Below, one piece after another: positions 55,101 through 60,719 of a stretch of 64,000 nt of DNA. How positions within the stretch are numbered: position 1 is the stretch's first letter; each line of letters opens with the position of its first letter. Below the pieces are notes generated by a model, which did no database searches, had not been told where the DNA came from, and saw only the letters and a program-made list of their open reading frames with translations. This DNA is from Aurelia coerulea (lineage: Eukaryota; Cnidaria; Scyphozoa; Semaeostomeae; Ulmaridae), in the NCBI GenBank assembly GCA_039566865.1, contig CM076958.1:558001-622000 (forward strand), in the 5' to 3' direction. The translations under genes were made by a program, and so were the position numbers.

Positions 55101-58100
55101 GGCTTACTATACAGTTTTCGTCAGGTGACTGAAGTTAAGCTCGGTCGATTGAGATCAAACTCCAGATGAGTGACCTTGGAGGCCTGACCTCACAACTCAC
55201 CTTGCCGTCCTTCGGTGGGGATGTTAAATTAGGGATCCCATGCATGGATGTGGCATATATAGTGGGCTAAAATTAGCTTAAACAGCTAGGAATTTTTCAG
55301 CCCACCCAAAGAATAAAATTCTACTTCTATGAAAAAATGCCAAACTTTGAAAATACTGAGCAAATGCTCCTATAATTAATAAAACAAGAGGCTGTTGTTT
55401 ACAACATAAACCATGGCAAATGATTACTTACTCTTGATAGTACTGTTCATAATTCAGTGGATTTCCTTCACTGAAAAAGAATACGATGCACAAATTTAAC
55501 TTTTCAGCAAAGGCAACACACCCCATTAAAATACACAATAAATTGTTGCAAATATATGAAAGGAAGGTACTTAAACAAATTATTCTACAGAAGTGCACAT
55601 TTGATAGACTGATAATTTGATACAATATTTTTCTTAAAAAATACAGGAAAAAGTTTCATGAGCTCCCTGCAGGATTGCTAGCTAGGTGAGATTAATACAT
55701 ATTCAAAGTCTATCACAAATTAGGCCCGTTTTATAAGAAACAATAGCAAGCTTTAATTTCATGGAAATGATGTGAACCATTGCACAGCAAGAACATTGTG
55801 CCCAAGTTTGTCCCAAAGAAAGCATTGATCCATGCATAACTGATCATTCGATAAATTCTTGAACTGTTTCACCTGACGTTCATTTTGAGACTGACTTCAA
55901 GTTAATTCAACCTCTCAACTCTATTCACGAGGAACTTGTCTCGAGAGATTCTAACTTTGAAAAATTCTGAGCCTGACTTGCTTGCTCCACAAATGAAAAC
56001 GAGCAACAGTCAAAAAGCATTTTTGTTCCGTGGATCAACAGTTTGGAATAGATTAGAAACTGAGGTCAATCTAGTCCCCTCTCTGTCTACTTTTAAATGC
56101 AGATTGCACTGCAAATAGCTTTTAATTTTTCAATTTATTCTAATTTAATATTGTAAATATTTCTTTTTTCATTTATTAAAACACTGTAATTAGGTTTTTA
56201 CCATGGCCCCCTGAAAAGCAGCCATTCTCGGGCGATAGGACCACCGTGTATAAAGAATTTAAAATGAAATGAAATAATTGTTAAATGTCAATTGTTAAAT
56301 GGTATGTAATTCCATGCTCCCTGCGGTATCTTTGTGTAGTATTTTTGTATTTGTAATTATCTTAAACTAGTGATAATTATCCTCTGCACACCATAGTGCA
56401 GGCCTTGTACAGAGGCACTCAAACTCTATCAAATGCCTCCACACGCACATAGAAAATTGTTAGGAAGTTGATAAAATGAGCACAAGGGTTGATATTTCTT
56501 TTCAAAACAATTCATGCGCAAGTAAACTTCACTGCACAGGTCCTGATTCTGATGAAAGAGCCTGTTATTTCTCATACTTTCTGTTTTAACTGCAACATAA
56601 TAAATTTGTAATGCTCAGAGATTAACTTTTTTCACCTGGAATTTTTAAGGTGCCGTGATTAAACCGAGTTTCAGTATTTTTCTTCTTCGCAAGGCCTTAA
56701 TAGAGTGTTTCCCATGTGTACATTAACATCACATTCTCAAGAACAATTTTAAGGCTTTTTATCATCAATTACATACTTTTCATATTCAGCTAAAACACTT
56801 GTGATATCAGGAATTGATTGGGATGTTGAGCTTGAATTTACTGTGTTGTAATCATCATCATCAAGCCCAACTTCCGTTTTCAATGCTTCTTCTGCTGCCT
56901 ACAACAAAAAACGTTCAAAAAGTTTGTAAAATTTAGCCATACAAAATTAAAAATTAGGTGTTACATAAATTTAGGAAAAAAATAAGCCTCATTACAGGTG
57001 TACAATGTGATAATAATATAAAGTTAAAAATTTAATCCAAAAACAGGCCCAGTTTAAAATGGCAGGGATAGGTCAGTGCAACCTTGTTTCTATAAAGGTG
57101 TCATTGAAAGGAAAATTTTCACAAAAGAAAAACAATATTTATGTCTCAATACTTGAGAGTAATGCTGCATTTTCAAGATTGCTGATAAACAGTTCTGTTG
57201 CAGCTTTCAGAATTTTGATAAAGGTGCTGTTTTCTTGATATTTGTGGTCTTTAAAGACTTTGTCCTTGATCTTATGCTTGAAGCTATGGATACTCTTAGC
57301 AGATTTTGCAGTAGGTCAGAGTGTAGACTGTCCCAGATTTTAGGTCCTATATTGTGAGGCTTGCAACAAACGCAATGAAATTCTGATGAGATTCCAAGCA
57401 TTAAACATGCAGTTTATTCTTATTTCAGATTTATTGATTTAGAATAAGAACAACAACAATAGCCATACTCCTCTGGCGACGTTAAGTACACTAGATTCTA
57501 TCTATATACTGGGTACGCCAAAATAAACTATGCATGTTTGGCAGGCCACAATAAATCGTACACTGGACTGATATTGAAGATTTATGACTTAATCGTCATT
57601 GGGATATTTTGCAATTTTTTTCATTTTCAGTTTTTAGAGCCAGAAGCGAGTTTCTTAAAATGTTCATTTTCGAAAATATTGAAAACGATCAAAAAACGTT
57701 GATCACATTTTAAAAGATTCAACATAAATTAACAAACAGAAAGCGTTTTCAGGGGGATTTGAGGGTTTAGTACAAACTCTCGTACAGCAGATTACAATTG
57801 GTCAATTTCTAAATAGCAAATTACCATGAACAAGTTCTCTCTTTGTCCATTCATGCCGATTATTTGGAAAACTTGATCAATGTTTTTTATCGTTTTTAAT
57901 GTTTTTCAAAAATTGAAAGTTTAAGAAACTCGCTTCTAGCCCTAAAAACTGAAAATGAAAAATTTTGCAAAAAATCCCAGTATCTAATTCAGGCTTTCTG
58001 CTAACGATTAAGTCATAAATCTTCAAAATCGGTCCAGTGTACTATTCATTGTGGCCTGGCAAACGTGCATAGTTTATTTTGGCGAGCCTGGTAGTACATT

Positions 58101-58184
58101 TCTCACCTTTAAATTTTTCTTCTTGAGAAATTGGAGGACAGCTTTCAAAACTTGTTTCTCATCATTCTTAGCTTCTTGTGACAT
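12521..58184 (-). CDS. TAF5: TFIID subunit TAF5 (LisH, NTD2, WD40), 22 coding exons, 645 aa
   Basis: TAF5 is a scaffold of TFIID, which binds core promoters in the nucleus. Exons, 5' to 3': 58107-58184, 56777-56898, 55432-55470, 54965-55004, 53852-53930, 53304-53430, 52740-52803, 43147-43201, 42619-42696, 42007-42107, 41511-41535, 38930-38993, 22487-22606, 21521-21670, 19971-20077, 19450-19531, 18276-18387, 17110-17223, 15968-16022, 15129-15251, 13278-13365, 12521-12635. All have GT-AG borders and agreeing phases; total 1938 nt. Residues 10-37 form a LisH-like helix ([10 protein letters not shown]). Residues 67-235 are the TAF5 N-terminal domain ([24 protein letters not shown]). Residues 240-290 are an acidic then Lys-rich linker. 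Residues 331-645 form the propeller ([46 protein letters not shown]). GHNYPVW and LRIFAGHL favour TAF5 over TAF5L. The animal-specific long N-terminal extension is absent; translation starts just before LisH. Two plus-strand genes lie in its 16.3- and 9.5-kb introns. Confidence 0.96.
14293..15110. mobile_element. Composite inverted-repeat element in TAF5 intron
   Basis: There are two nested palindromes. At 14300-14541, arms of about 100 bases face each other, with CACAGGGAGCC at the left, GGCTCCCTGTG at the right and matching GCGGCATCTGTGGAGGAGCAA arms. At 14543-15097, TAGACTTATGACGACGAGTC is inverted as GACTCATCGTCATAAGTCTA, and AACCTGACCCTAT near 14635 is inverted near 15010. No transposase is seen. 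The overlapping ORFs (14123-14863) arise from the palindrome and are not supported as genes. Confidence 0.65.
15436..15660. mobile_element. Half copy of palindromic MITE family A
   Basis: It begins TAGGTTTCAAATCTTTAAAA followed by ttggtgtaaaattccatgac, like the left arms at 2692 and 40903. It continues through the family's internal TTCAATATTTTCAGAATTAGA, then stops before the inverted right arm. This is a truncated insertion inside the TAF5 intron between exons 15129-15251 and 15968-16022. Confidence 0.65.
17577..17635 (-). repeat. Solitary diverged unit of the 146-bp satellite
   Basis: The plus strand reads ACCACAAGGAGCAA, then GACAATGACTACCCCGTGG and CCATTAACATAAAG. This is a diverged inverted match to the satellite core (TATGTTAACTG, CACGGGGTTGTCATAG, TTGCTCCCCGTGG). 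It is a single unit inside a TAF5 intron, 6 kb from the array and in the opposite orientation. Confidence 0.6.
18513..19412. mobile_element. TIR element (TACCGTAAAAGC) enclosing a LINE fragment
   Basis: Left end TACCGTAAAAGC at 18513 is inverted as GCTTTTACGGTA ending at 19412. Both ends continue into related C-rich text (AGCGCCCCCTCT and AAGCCCCC on the left; TAAGCCCCCC near 19330 on the right). The interior holds a LINE tail on the minus strand. The unit lies in the TAF5 intron between exons 18276-18387 and 19450-19531, ending 38 bases from the latter. Confidence 0.6.
18638..19180 (-). pseudogene. 3' end of a non-LTR retrotransposon ORF2
   Basis: The translation has the C-terminal signature of many LINE ORF2 proteins: an [17 protein letters not shown] stretch, then [13 protein letters not shown] and a run to the stop. 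The CxC...HxxxxC spacing is the zinc-knuckle-like motif after the reverse transcriptase domain. The frame can be extended upstream to about 19180 ([31 protein letters not shown]). The polymerase domain itself is absent, so this is a 5'-truncated, dead copy, here captured inside a TIR element. Confidence 0.75.
21987..22160. repeat. About 21-bp minisatellite
   Basis: About eight imperfect copies of a unit such as GGGAAGAAATTCCATCTACC in tandem, with variants AAAATCC, ATTACAT and CCAGAGG. It is non-coding and lies in the TAF5 intron between exons 21521-21670 and 22487-22606. Confidence 0.85.
22690..24600. repeat. 129-bp satellite array, about 15 copies
   Basis: A direct tandem array. Landmark ACACAAACTAAACTGCTATCC recurs at 22693, 22822, 22951 and 23080, exactly 129 bases apart, with longer variants near 23160 and 23940. 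Each unit carries AATAAAGTTTTTATTATTAT, which includes an AATAAA hexamer on both strands, and a (T)TTAGTTTAGTTTGTTTAG tract. It sits in the 16.3-kb TAF5 intron and begins only about 85 bases from the 3' splice site of exon 22487-22606. Confidence 0.95.
24602..24764. mobile_element. Short MITE with inverted ends
   Basis: Left TACCCCATTCATACTACCGAGTT is the approximate inverse of right AACTGAGTCAGTGTGAATGTGGTA. The element is about 163 bp and abuts the right end of the 129-bp satellite. It has no coding capacity. Confidence 0.6.
24840..26040. repeat. Large inverted-repeat unit upstream of the giant gene
   Basis: The left arm (24850-25030, including AGATGGCGG and CAACCTCGTTCCCAGGG) is an approximate inverse of the right arm (25966-26035, CTCTGGGGACGAGATTG then CACCGCCATCT). 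The roughly 0.93 kb between them is more GC-rich than the surroundings (25460-25600, including GGGGGGCGCGCGC). Overlapping ORFs on both strands (25374-25592 and 25382-25579) look like by-products. It is probably an old fold-back transposon. It may contribute to the promoter of the gene at 26340. Confidence 0.5.
26340..38515 (+). CDS. Giant N-myristoylated tandem-repeat protein, 4 exons, about 3415 aa
   Basis: Exons 26340-26376, 26876-26983, 28024-28109 and 28499-38515 all have GT-AG borders. Their phases agree (37+108+86 = 231 nt before the last exon). The protein starts [10 protein letters not shown]. Gly2 with Ser6 fits an N-myristoylation signal, and Cys4 is a likely palmitoylation site. 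Residues about 18-40 are strongly basic ([17 protein letters not shown]), so it is probably anchored to the inner face of a membrane. From residue 78 on it is acidic, Gln/Ser-rich and repetitive. Block 1 (about 85-475) has eight 47-49-aa repeats ([10 protein letters not shown]). Block 2 (about 485-1260) has roughly 110-aa and 55-aa repeats ([16 protein letters not shown]). Block 3 (about 1680-2720) has about 22 46-aa repeats ([18 protein letters not shown]). Block 4 (about 3138-3272) has 22-aa repeats (ESLCHCEES). There is no catalytic domain or membrane span. I do not recognise a family. The gene lies antisense inside a TAF5 intron. Confidence 0.85.
26593..26667 (+). mobile_element. tRNA-derived SINE head
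   Basis: It contains a pol III A box (TGGCTCAGTGG) and a B box (GGTTCGAGTCC) at tRNA-like spacing, and ends CCTTGCCCTGCC. It does not fold as a complete tRNA with a convincing anticodon arm and acceptor, so it reads as a SINE head. It lies in intron 1 of the giant repeat-protein gene. A related head is at 27213. Confidence 0.6.
27213..27285 (+). mobile_element. tRNA-derived SINE head, diverged
   Basis: It shares GGGATGGCTCAGTGGTAGCA with the 26593 element, followed by a decayed B box (TGGTTTGAAAGTCC). It lies in intron 2 of the giant gene, just upstream of the 5S-like SINE. Confidence 0.55.
27368..27592 (+). mobile_element. SINE with 5S-rRNA-like internal module
   Basis: It opens with a tRNA-like A box (GACCGAGTGGCGC). 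Then comes GAAGTTAAGC and CCGGATGGGTGACC, which resemble the internal 5S rRNA control region, and a conserved-looking body, CCGTCCTTCGG followed by GGGACGTTAAAC and GGTCCCGTG. A second copy with the same order is at 55085-55325. It is non-coding and ends near an A-rich tail. Confidence 0.6.
27753..27959. mobile_element. MITE family B (CATGGGTAGCTAGACACT TIRs)
   Basis: Left CATGGGTAGCTAGACACT is inverted as AGTGTCCAACTACCCATG. A 5-bp TATAA duplication flanks the element when the outer T/A is counted as part of the terminus. Two related copies exist at 44000-44079 (short palindrome) and 47666-47784 (right half). It lies in intron 2 of the giant gene. Confidence 0.7.
28520..29690 (+). repeat. 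Coding tandem repeats, about 141-147 bp, 8 copies
   Basis: Eight in-frame copies encode 47-49 residues each, centred on [16 protein letters not shown] and [12 protein letters not shown]. The last three copies (about 29255-29600) are almost identical at DNA level, pointing to recent duplication or gene conversion. Confidence 0.9.
33310..36430 (+). repeat. Coding tandem repeats, 138 bp, about 22 copies
   Basis: In-frame 46-codon units carry landmarks [18 protein letters not shown] and [16 protein letters not shown]. Copies differ by few bases, mostly at fixed positions (I/V/L before YDEL; D/N after it; LPPGQH versus VSPGQH). The VSPGQH variants recur every fourth unit in the first half, giving a 4-unit (552-bp) higher-order pattern. 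Confidence 0.95.
37680..38080 (+). repeat. Coding tandem repeats, 66 bp, 6 copies
   Basis: Six 22-codon units of the form [19 protein letters not shown], each with a CHC triplet. A looser run of about 20-aa units ([18 protein letters not shown]) follows at 38110-38400 up to the C-terminus. Confidence 0.9.
38635..38640 (+). terminator. Poly(A) signal of the giant repeat-protein gene
   Basis: AATAAA lies 120 bases after the stop codon at 38513-38515 and about 290 bases before the antisense TAF5 exon 38930-38993. It is the first canonical hexamer downstream of the stop. Confidence 0.6.
39250..39640 (-). mobile_element. Penelope-like element tail, minus copy
   Basis: The minus-strand translation includes [13 protein letters not shown], then [17 protein letters not shown] and ELGRLYF. 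This resembles the C-terminal half of the GIY-YIG endonuclease of Penelope-like retroelements (E..W...L....P.GMN). About 330 bases of non-coding tail follow, ending in a conserved hairpin and an (ATT)n run. Reverse transcriptase is absent, so it is 5'-truncated. It forms a head-to-head pair with the plus copy at 39684. Confidence 0.6.
39684..40073 (+). mobile_element. Penelope-like element tail, plus copy
   Basis: The translation carries [13 protein letters not shown], then [17 protein letters not shown] and [10 protein letters not shown], paralogous to the minus copy. A tail with AATGCTATAATTTAGTGACTG and the hairpin at 40011-40046 follows, ending in a long (AAT)n tract (40073-40150). It is a 5'-truncated, non-functional copy within a TAF5 intron. 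Confidence 0.6.
40073..40150. repeat. (AAT)n microsatellite
   Basis: About 25 uninterrupted AAT units at the end of the Penelope-like tail. Shorter AAT runs are at 39208-39250 and 39636-39661, and an ATT run is at 58997-59020. Apparent poly-Asn or poly-Tyr reading frames here are artefacts. Confidence 0.95.
40168..40673. mobile_element. Palindromic MITE family A, diverged copy
   Basis: The ends are GGGCTC and GAGCCC. The arms contain CAAATCTTTAAAAAGGTGGG and the inverse (ttttacaccgaccgtttta), as in the 2692 and 40903 copies. It is about 505 bp, non-coding and directly follows the (AAT)n tract. Confidence 0.65.
40903..41427. mobile_element. Palindromic MITE family A, full copy
   Basis: AGCATAGGTTCCAAA on the left and TTTGGAACCTATGCT on the right are exact inverses. 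The internal arms also pair. At about 525 bp it is close in length and sequence to the copy at 2692-3213. It ends 83 bases from the 25-nt TAF5 exon 41511-41535. Confidence 0.8.
42783..42830 (-). repeat. Solitary unit core of the 146-bp satellite
   Basis: The plus strand reads CCACGGGGAGCAATAACTATG, the inverse of the satellite core CATAG-TTATTGCTCCCCGTGG, followed by CCACGTGGCCACGTGG. It lies 31 kb from the array in a TAF5 intron, in inverted orientation. Confidence 0.6.
43248..43300. repeat. (GAAT)n microsatellite
   Basis: A run of imperfect GAAT units (about 13) just upstream, in TAF5 sense, of exon 43147-43201. Its acceptor lies about 45 bases away. Confidence 0.85.
44000..44079. mobile_element. 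80-bp near-perfect palindromic MITE, family B
   Basis: Arms of about 31 bases (CCATGGGTAGTTAGACACTG on the left, its inverse on the right) surround a loop of roughly 18 bases. One extra C is the only arm mismatch. ATTTA on both sides is a 5-bp target duplication. It is the shortest member of the family at 27753. Confidence 0.85.
44190..44225. promoter_or_regulatory. Paired CACGTG E-boxes upstream of the 44381 gene
   Basis: CACGTG occurs at 44196-44201 (within GTCACGTGCG) and again at 44216-44221, about 165-185 bases before the Met codon at 44381. CACGTG is the canonical site for Myc/Max, USF and TFE-type bHLH factors. A role here is inference. Confidence 0.3.
44381..48303 (+). CDS. Unrecognised two-exon protein, about 244 aa, nested in TAF5
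   Basis: Exon 1 is 44381-44623 (81 codons, ends ATG before GTAAAT). Exon 2 is 47812-48303 (after TTTTGCCTTTTCAG). Both junctions are phase 0 and the join gives one continuous frame to TAA. The N-terminal 80 residues are acidic with an [15 protein letters not shown] helix. The middle is Arg/Ser/Pro-rich ([33 protein letters not shown]). The C-terminal half has a helix ([17 protein letters not shown]) and a compact hydrophobic domain ending [13 protein letters not shown]. There is no signal peptide, membrane span or known catalytic motif. I do not recognise a family. A possible 15-nt in-frame microexon lies at 45605-45619. The gene runs antisense within the 9.5-kb TAF5 intron (43202-52739). Confidence 0.6.
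46905..47665. repeat. 171-174 bp tandem array, about 4.4 copies
   Basis: CACAGCCTTCAAGCGTTCC recurs at 46911, 47082, 47253, 47424 and 47598, giving three intervals of 171 and one of 174 bases (a CAT insertion). Each unit also carries TTGTATTATAGGTCCTACTA. It lies in the intron of the 44381 gene and runs directly into a family-B MITE end. Confidence 0.95.
47666..47784. mobile_element. Right half of a family-B MITE
   Basis: From about 47690 it is colinear with 27860-27959 (GTAAATAATATTTTCC, CAAGCACAACTGCAGTGTC) and ends ACCACCCATG. No left terminus is found before the tandem array. It stops 27 bases before exon 2 of the 44381 gene. Confidence 0.65.
48350..48771. repeat. 211-bp direct duplication
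   Basis: GGAATGCAGCT at 48353 and 48564 starts two copies of about 211 bases, nearly identical through AAGCACCATAGAAAAGCG. It lies just past the stop codon of the 44381 gene. I do not recognise the sequence. ORFs within it are duplicates of each other. Confidence 0.85.
49414..49597. mobile_element. MITE with GCTTAAAGGGAATGGACATAG ends
   Basis: The left end GCTTAAAGGGAATGGACATAG is the approximate inverse of the right end CTATGTCGATTCCCTTTAAAGC. About 184 bp, non-coding. A lone end (ACATTCCCTTTAA) occurs near 53245. Confidence 0.65.
50572..51294. mobile_element. Palindromic Tc1/mariner-type MITE family C, copy 1
   Basis: The ends are CCGGGTGCGCCAAAATAAAC and GTTTATTTTGGCGCACCCTG, with arms pairing for over 130 bases (TTTGGCAGGCCACAATAAAT and its inverse). 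TA flanks both ends. A sister copy is at 57509-58090. No transposase. Confidence 0.8.
51330..51790. mobile_element. Palindromic MITE family A, degenerate copy
   Basis: The left arm (AAAATCTTTGAAGCAGGTAG, then TGTAAAATTATATTGCC) and right arm (AGAATTTTGCATCGCC) correspond to family A. Internal CTTGAAAGGAACTT and AAGTTCCTTTCAAG pair as inverses. It is more decayed than the other copies. Confidence 0.5.
54020..54250. repeat. Dispersed repeat, copy 2
   Basis: Colinear with 3530-3815, sharing TGTCCAATTAG, GATATGGGAGATTTTCTGCAG and GAAAATGACGAGCAA. It lies in the TAF5 intron between exons 53852-53930 and 54965-55004. Confidence 0.55.
54653..54945. repeat. 150-bp direct duplication
   Basis: CATGGAATGGTC at 54655 and 54805 opens two tandem copies that share GAAGACATATTTTTCTAATT and CTGTTATCTTTAGAAATA. 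The second copy ends just before the 40-nt TAF5 exon 54965-55004. Confidence 0.8.
55085..55325 (+). mobile_element. SINE with 5S-like module, second copy
   Basis: It has an A box-like GTGGCCGAGTGGC, then GAAGTTAAGCTCGGTCGA, CCAGATGAGTGACC and CCGTCCTTCGGTGGGGATG, in the same order as 27368-27592. It is followed by an AATAAAATT tail. It lies in the TAF5 intron between exons 54965-55004 and 55432-55470. Confidence 0.6.
55936..56280 (+). pseudogene. 3' tail of a CR1/L2-like LINE
   Basis: The frame reads [17 protein letters not shown] and [15 protein letters not shown], matching the pattern found just before the stop of many LINE ORF2 proteins (FxxxGxxxWNxLxxE, SLxxFKxxL). It continues into a 3' UTR with CCCCCTGAAAAGCAGCCATT and an AATGAAATGAAAT tail. 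It is a short 5'-truncated relic in a TAF5 intron. Confidence 0.6.
57509..58090. mobile_element. Palindromic MITE family C, copy 2
   Basis: The ends are CTGGGTACGCCAAAATAAAC and GTTTATTTTGGCGAGCCTGG, with arms matching 50572-51294. It ends about 10 bases from the splice donor of the first TAF5 coding exon (donor at 58101-58106). Confidence 0.75.
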
Positions 58185-58409
58185 TATTCTTTTGCACTGA
58201 AGCTGGTGGCTTCTGGTGTTAAAATGGAATAAGCGATCAGCTTCTGCAAAATCCTAATGGCTTGCAAGACAAGTCTTGTTCTGTGAGATGTGTTTGTTCT
58301 CATTCATTAGAGCCTAGAACTTGAGTACAAACAAGATGATGAAAAAAATACACATATTTTTGTAAGAAACGAAGAATTTAGGCCAGTATTTAAAGTTTTT
58401 GAAAGTTAT

Positions 58410-58791
58410 CATCAGATGTTGAGCACTAAAGAGTTGAAGATACAGCAGAGCAGAACAAATAAGTCTATTATTAAGAGGTGACCTCATTGAAGCCTTCAAG
58501 TTCAAGAATCACATGTATGCAGTGAACAGTGATACTCTGTTACCATTAGAAAAAGAGTCACGTACTAGGGGGAACAGTCAAAAATTGAAGAAGCAGAGAT
58601 TCAATACTACCATTAGGAAGCAGTTTTTCAGCTTGAGGGTAACAGACTACTGGAATGGTCTCTCTGATGACATCATTACATCAAAGTCGTTAAACATTTT
58701 CAAAAACAGGATTGACAAATTATATGAGGATAGTAAATACTCTATCGAATTTCCAATACCACCTAAAATTGTCTCACGCAGTACAGTTTAA
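58410..58791 (+). pseudogene. LINE ORF2 C-terminal relic
   Basis: It carries NKSIIKRGDLIEAFK, then TRGNSQKLKKQRFN, TIRKQFFSLRVTDYWNGL and SLNIFKNRIDKL. These are typical of the end of non-LTR retrotransposon polyproteins (RxGDLIExxK, RxNxxxRxxFFSxRVxxxWNxL). The stop follows and the polymerase is missing. It lies in the 5' intron of TAF5. Confidence 0.75.
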
Positions 58792-60157
58792 TCCGTTGTG
58801 TTTTGTGTAGACCAGAGTGGATACTTTGCTGAATGCGCATAATCTGTCATTTGTGTAAAACATACCTGAAAATTTACAATCTTTTTGGTTTTTTCACCAA
58901 TCGCATGCATAAGTTTTCTCTAGTGCATGCAGCAAAGTTTCCAGTCTGGTGTTTAGATGTGTTACAGGCTACTAGCCTACTATTATACACTACACATTAT
59001 TATTATTATTATTATTACTAGAGGCCTAACTGAATGAGAATGAGACAAAGAACTGAGAAGCAGGCAGACACAAGAATCATATCTATAAATTCAATTACTC
59101 GAGCCTTTAAATTTGTTTCACTCACTACTATGCATAGGCCAAATCCCAGGGTGGAATCCATGCAGCCTATGCCCGAGATCTCCGGCGTGGTGTTGTGATA
59201 ATCTATTGTTCTTCCATTGTTTCGGCAAGAATCTCCGGCATGAACTTTGCATGGTTTCCACCAGGGGCAAATCATGCATGTTTTCTAACCCAGCTGGCAG
59301 CCAGCATGTACATATCAACAGGACCGCCAAGAGGGGGGTGGGAAGCCAGGGGCAACCAGGGGCCCGTAAAAATGAAGCTTTGTTTTTCCATTGCATATTG
59401 GCTGAGCTGCGAGTAGACTTTAAAAAGCTGCAAGAGATGCAAAATTAACAATAGGTCTTTTGTTCTCGCCTTTGAGAACCATTTATTATAGCTGCGAGTA
59501 GCGAGTTTGACTTGACAAACATACAAAAAGAGGAAGATGACATATATGTCTTCTATTAAGACTTGTCATCATCTCTCCCGATCATGATATGGTATTATAA
59601 ACCATGTTTTATACCGAAAACAAACTACAGTTTAGTATTTTTTTTTTTTCTTACGTTTTTCGTTGTACCAGCACCTCTAAGGGGACCATTATGGAATTAA
59701 GGTCATCTTGACCTTTTAATGCTATCCCTGCCACTGTGATTAGGGGTGTTTTTCCTTTACGTTTTTAACATTATTTATTGTATTGTATCTATTTTTATAT
59801 TATATAACTTGTAAATAATTGTAAATATTGTGGCAAAATGATACATACATACATACATAGACTACATACATTGACACAATTTCATAGTTGCGTGCGAGTT
59901 TATGCAAGTTTTCAAGTGAATGCAAGCTTTCTAACCTGGGCTGCCAGTTTTGCTGGCAAGCAAAATGTGTGCAAGTAGCACGGAACGGAGATCTCGTCGA
60001 AAAGCGCAATATGCTATTATGCATACTGTCACTGATGGCCTAGCCCTAGCAAGCTAATTTCCATGACCATGGATGGCATCAATTCTCATACATAATAAGC
60101 ACGAGCAGCAGCAGTTATCTTGTTATGATGGAAGCTCCACTTTAATTAGTGGCTCAC

Positions 60158-60275
60158 CTTGTAAATCTTTAAAAGCTTCTGTCTTTCATTTACTTGCAGG
60201 TCTGTATTTATCTTTGGTATTCCGTTGATTAGCAGTCCATGCCCAGTTTTGCCGCCATTGGCTATCCCAATTTAA
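60158..60275 (-). promoter_or_regulatory. TAF5: Probable TAF5 non-coding first exon and promoter
   Basis: On the minus strand a donor (TACAAG then GTGAGCC) at 60157-60158 could splice to the acceptor CTTCAG at 58197, 12 bases before the TAF5 Met codon. The segment contains ATAGCCAATGG (CCAAT box) overlapping AATGGCGGC, a YY1-like initiator motif common at animal TSSs. The frame joined through the splice lacks an upstream Met, so the exon is taken as 5' UTR with a short upstream ORF (MAAKLGMDC then stop). Confidence 0.45.
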
Positions 60276-60719
60276 CAGGGGAGAAAATTGTCATGGATTG
60301 TTGACGCATGCGTGTTGGCTTATAAATCTCGTGTCAGAAGCGCGCGTTTTTTCACAGCGAAGGAAGCGAGCTGCGAGACGAAAATGATGGAACTATATAT
60401 TGGTTTCGCCACACCAATTGAAAGTAAAACGGAATTTATCGAGCTTTTATGTCAATAGCTATTTCATTTCAACAAGAGTCTATAAATCGCTGCTTGAATG
60501 CAAGCATAACGGGAGCAGATGATCGCTAGTGACAGTGACGTGTATTGCTTAGGCCAGTAGTGGATCAAGACGAAGTTGACAAAGTCGAAGACACAGACGG
60601 GATGCAGTTGTCGTTGTCAGTGATACAAATAGGAAAGGCAAAGAACGGTAAGAAAATCCTCTAGACTATTTGATTGCAATATATTATGAATGTGTTTATT
60701 AAGGCCGTAAGCAGATCTT
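60276..60719 (+). other. Possible divergent transcript next to the TAF5 promoter
   Basis: A 25-codon ORF (60390-60464, starting MMELYIGF) and a potential exon 60553-60649 (acceptor TGCTTAG, donor AACG then GTAAGA, open frame with DQDEVDKVEDTDGMQL) lie on the plus strand. Nothing identifies a product, and the downstream partner would have to lie past the satellite. This is a weak candidate only. Confidence 0.2.

Noticed and set aside
60158..60275. Coding N-terminal extension of TAF5
   Set aside because: The open frame joins in frame to exon 58107-58196, but a stop lies upstream without an intervening Met in that frame. The Met at 58184 is the supported start.
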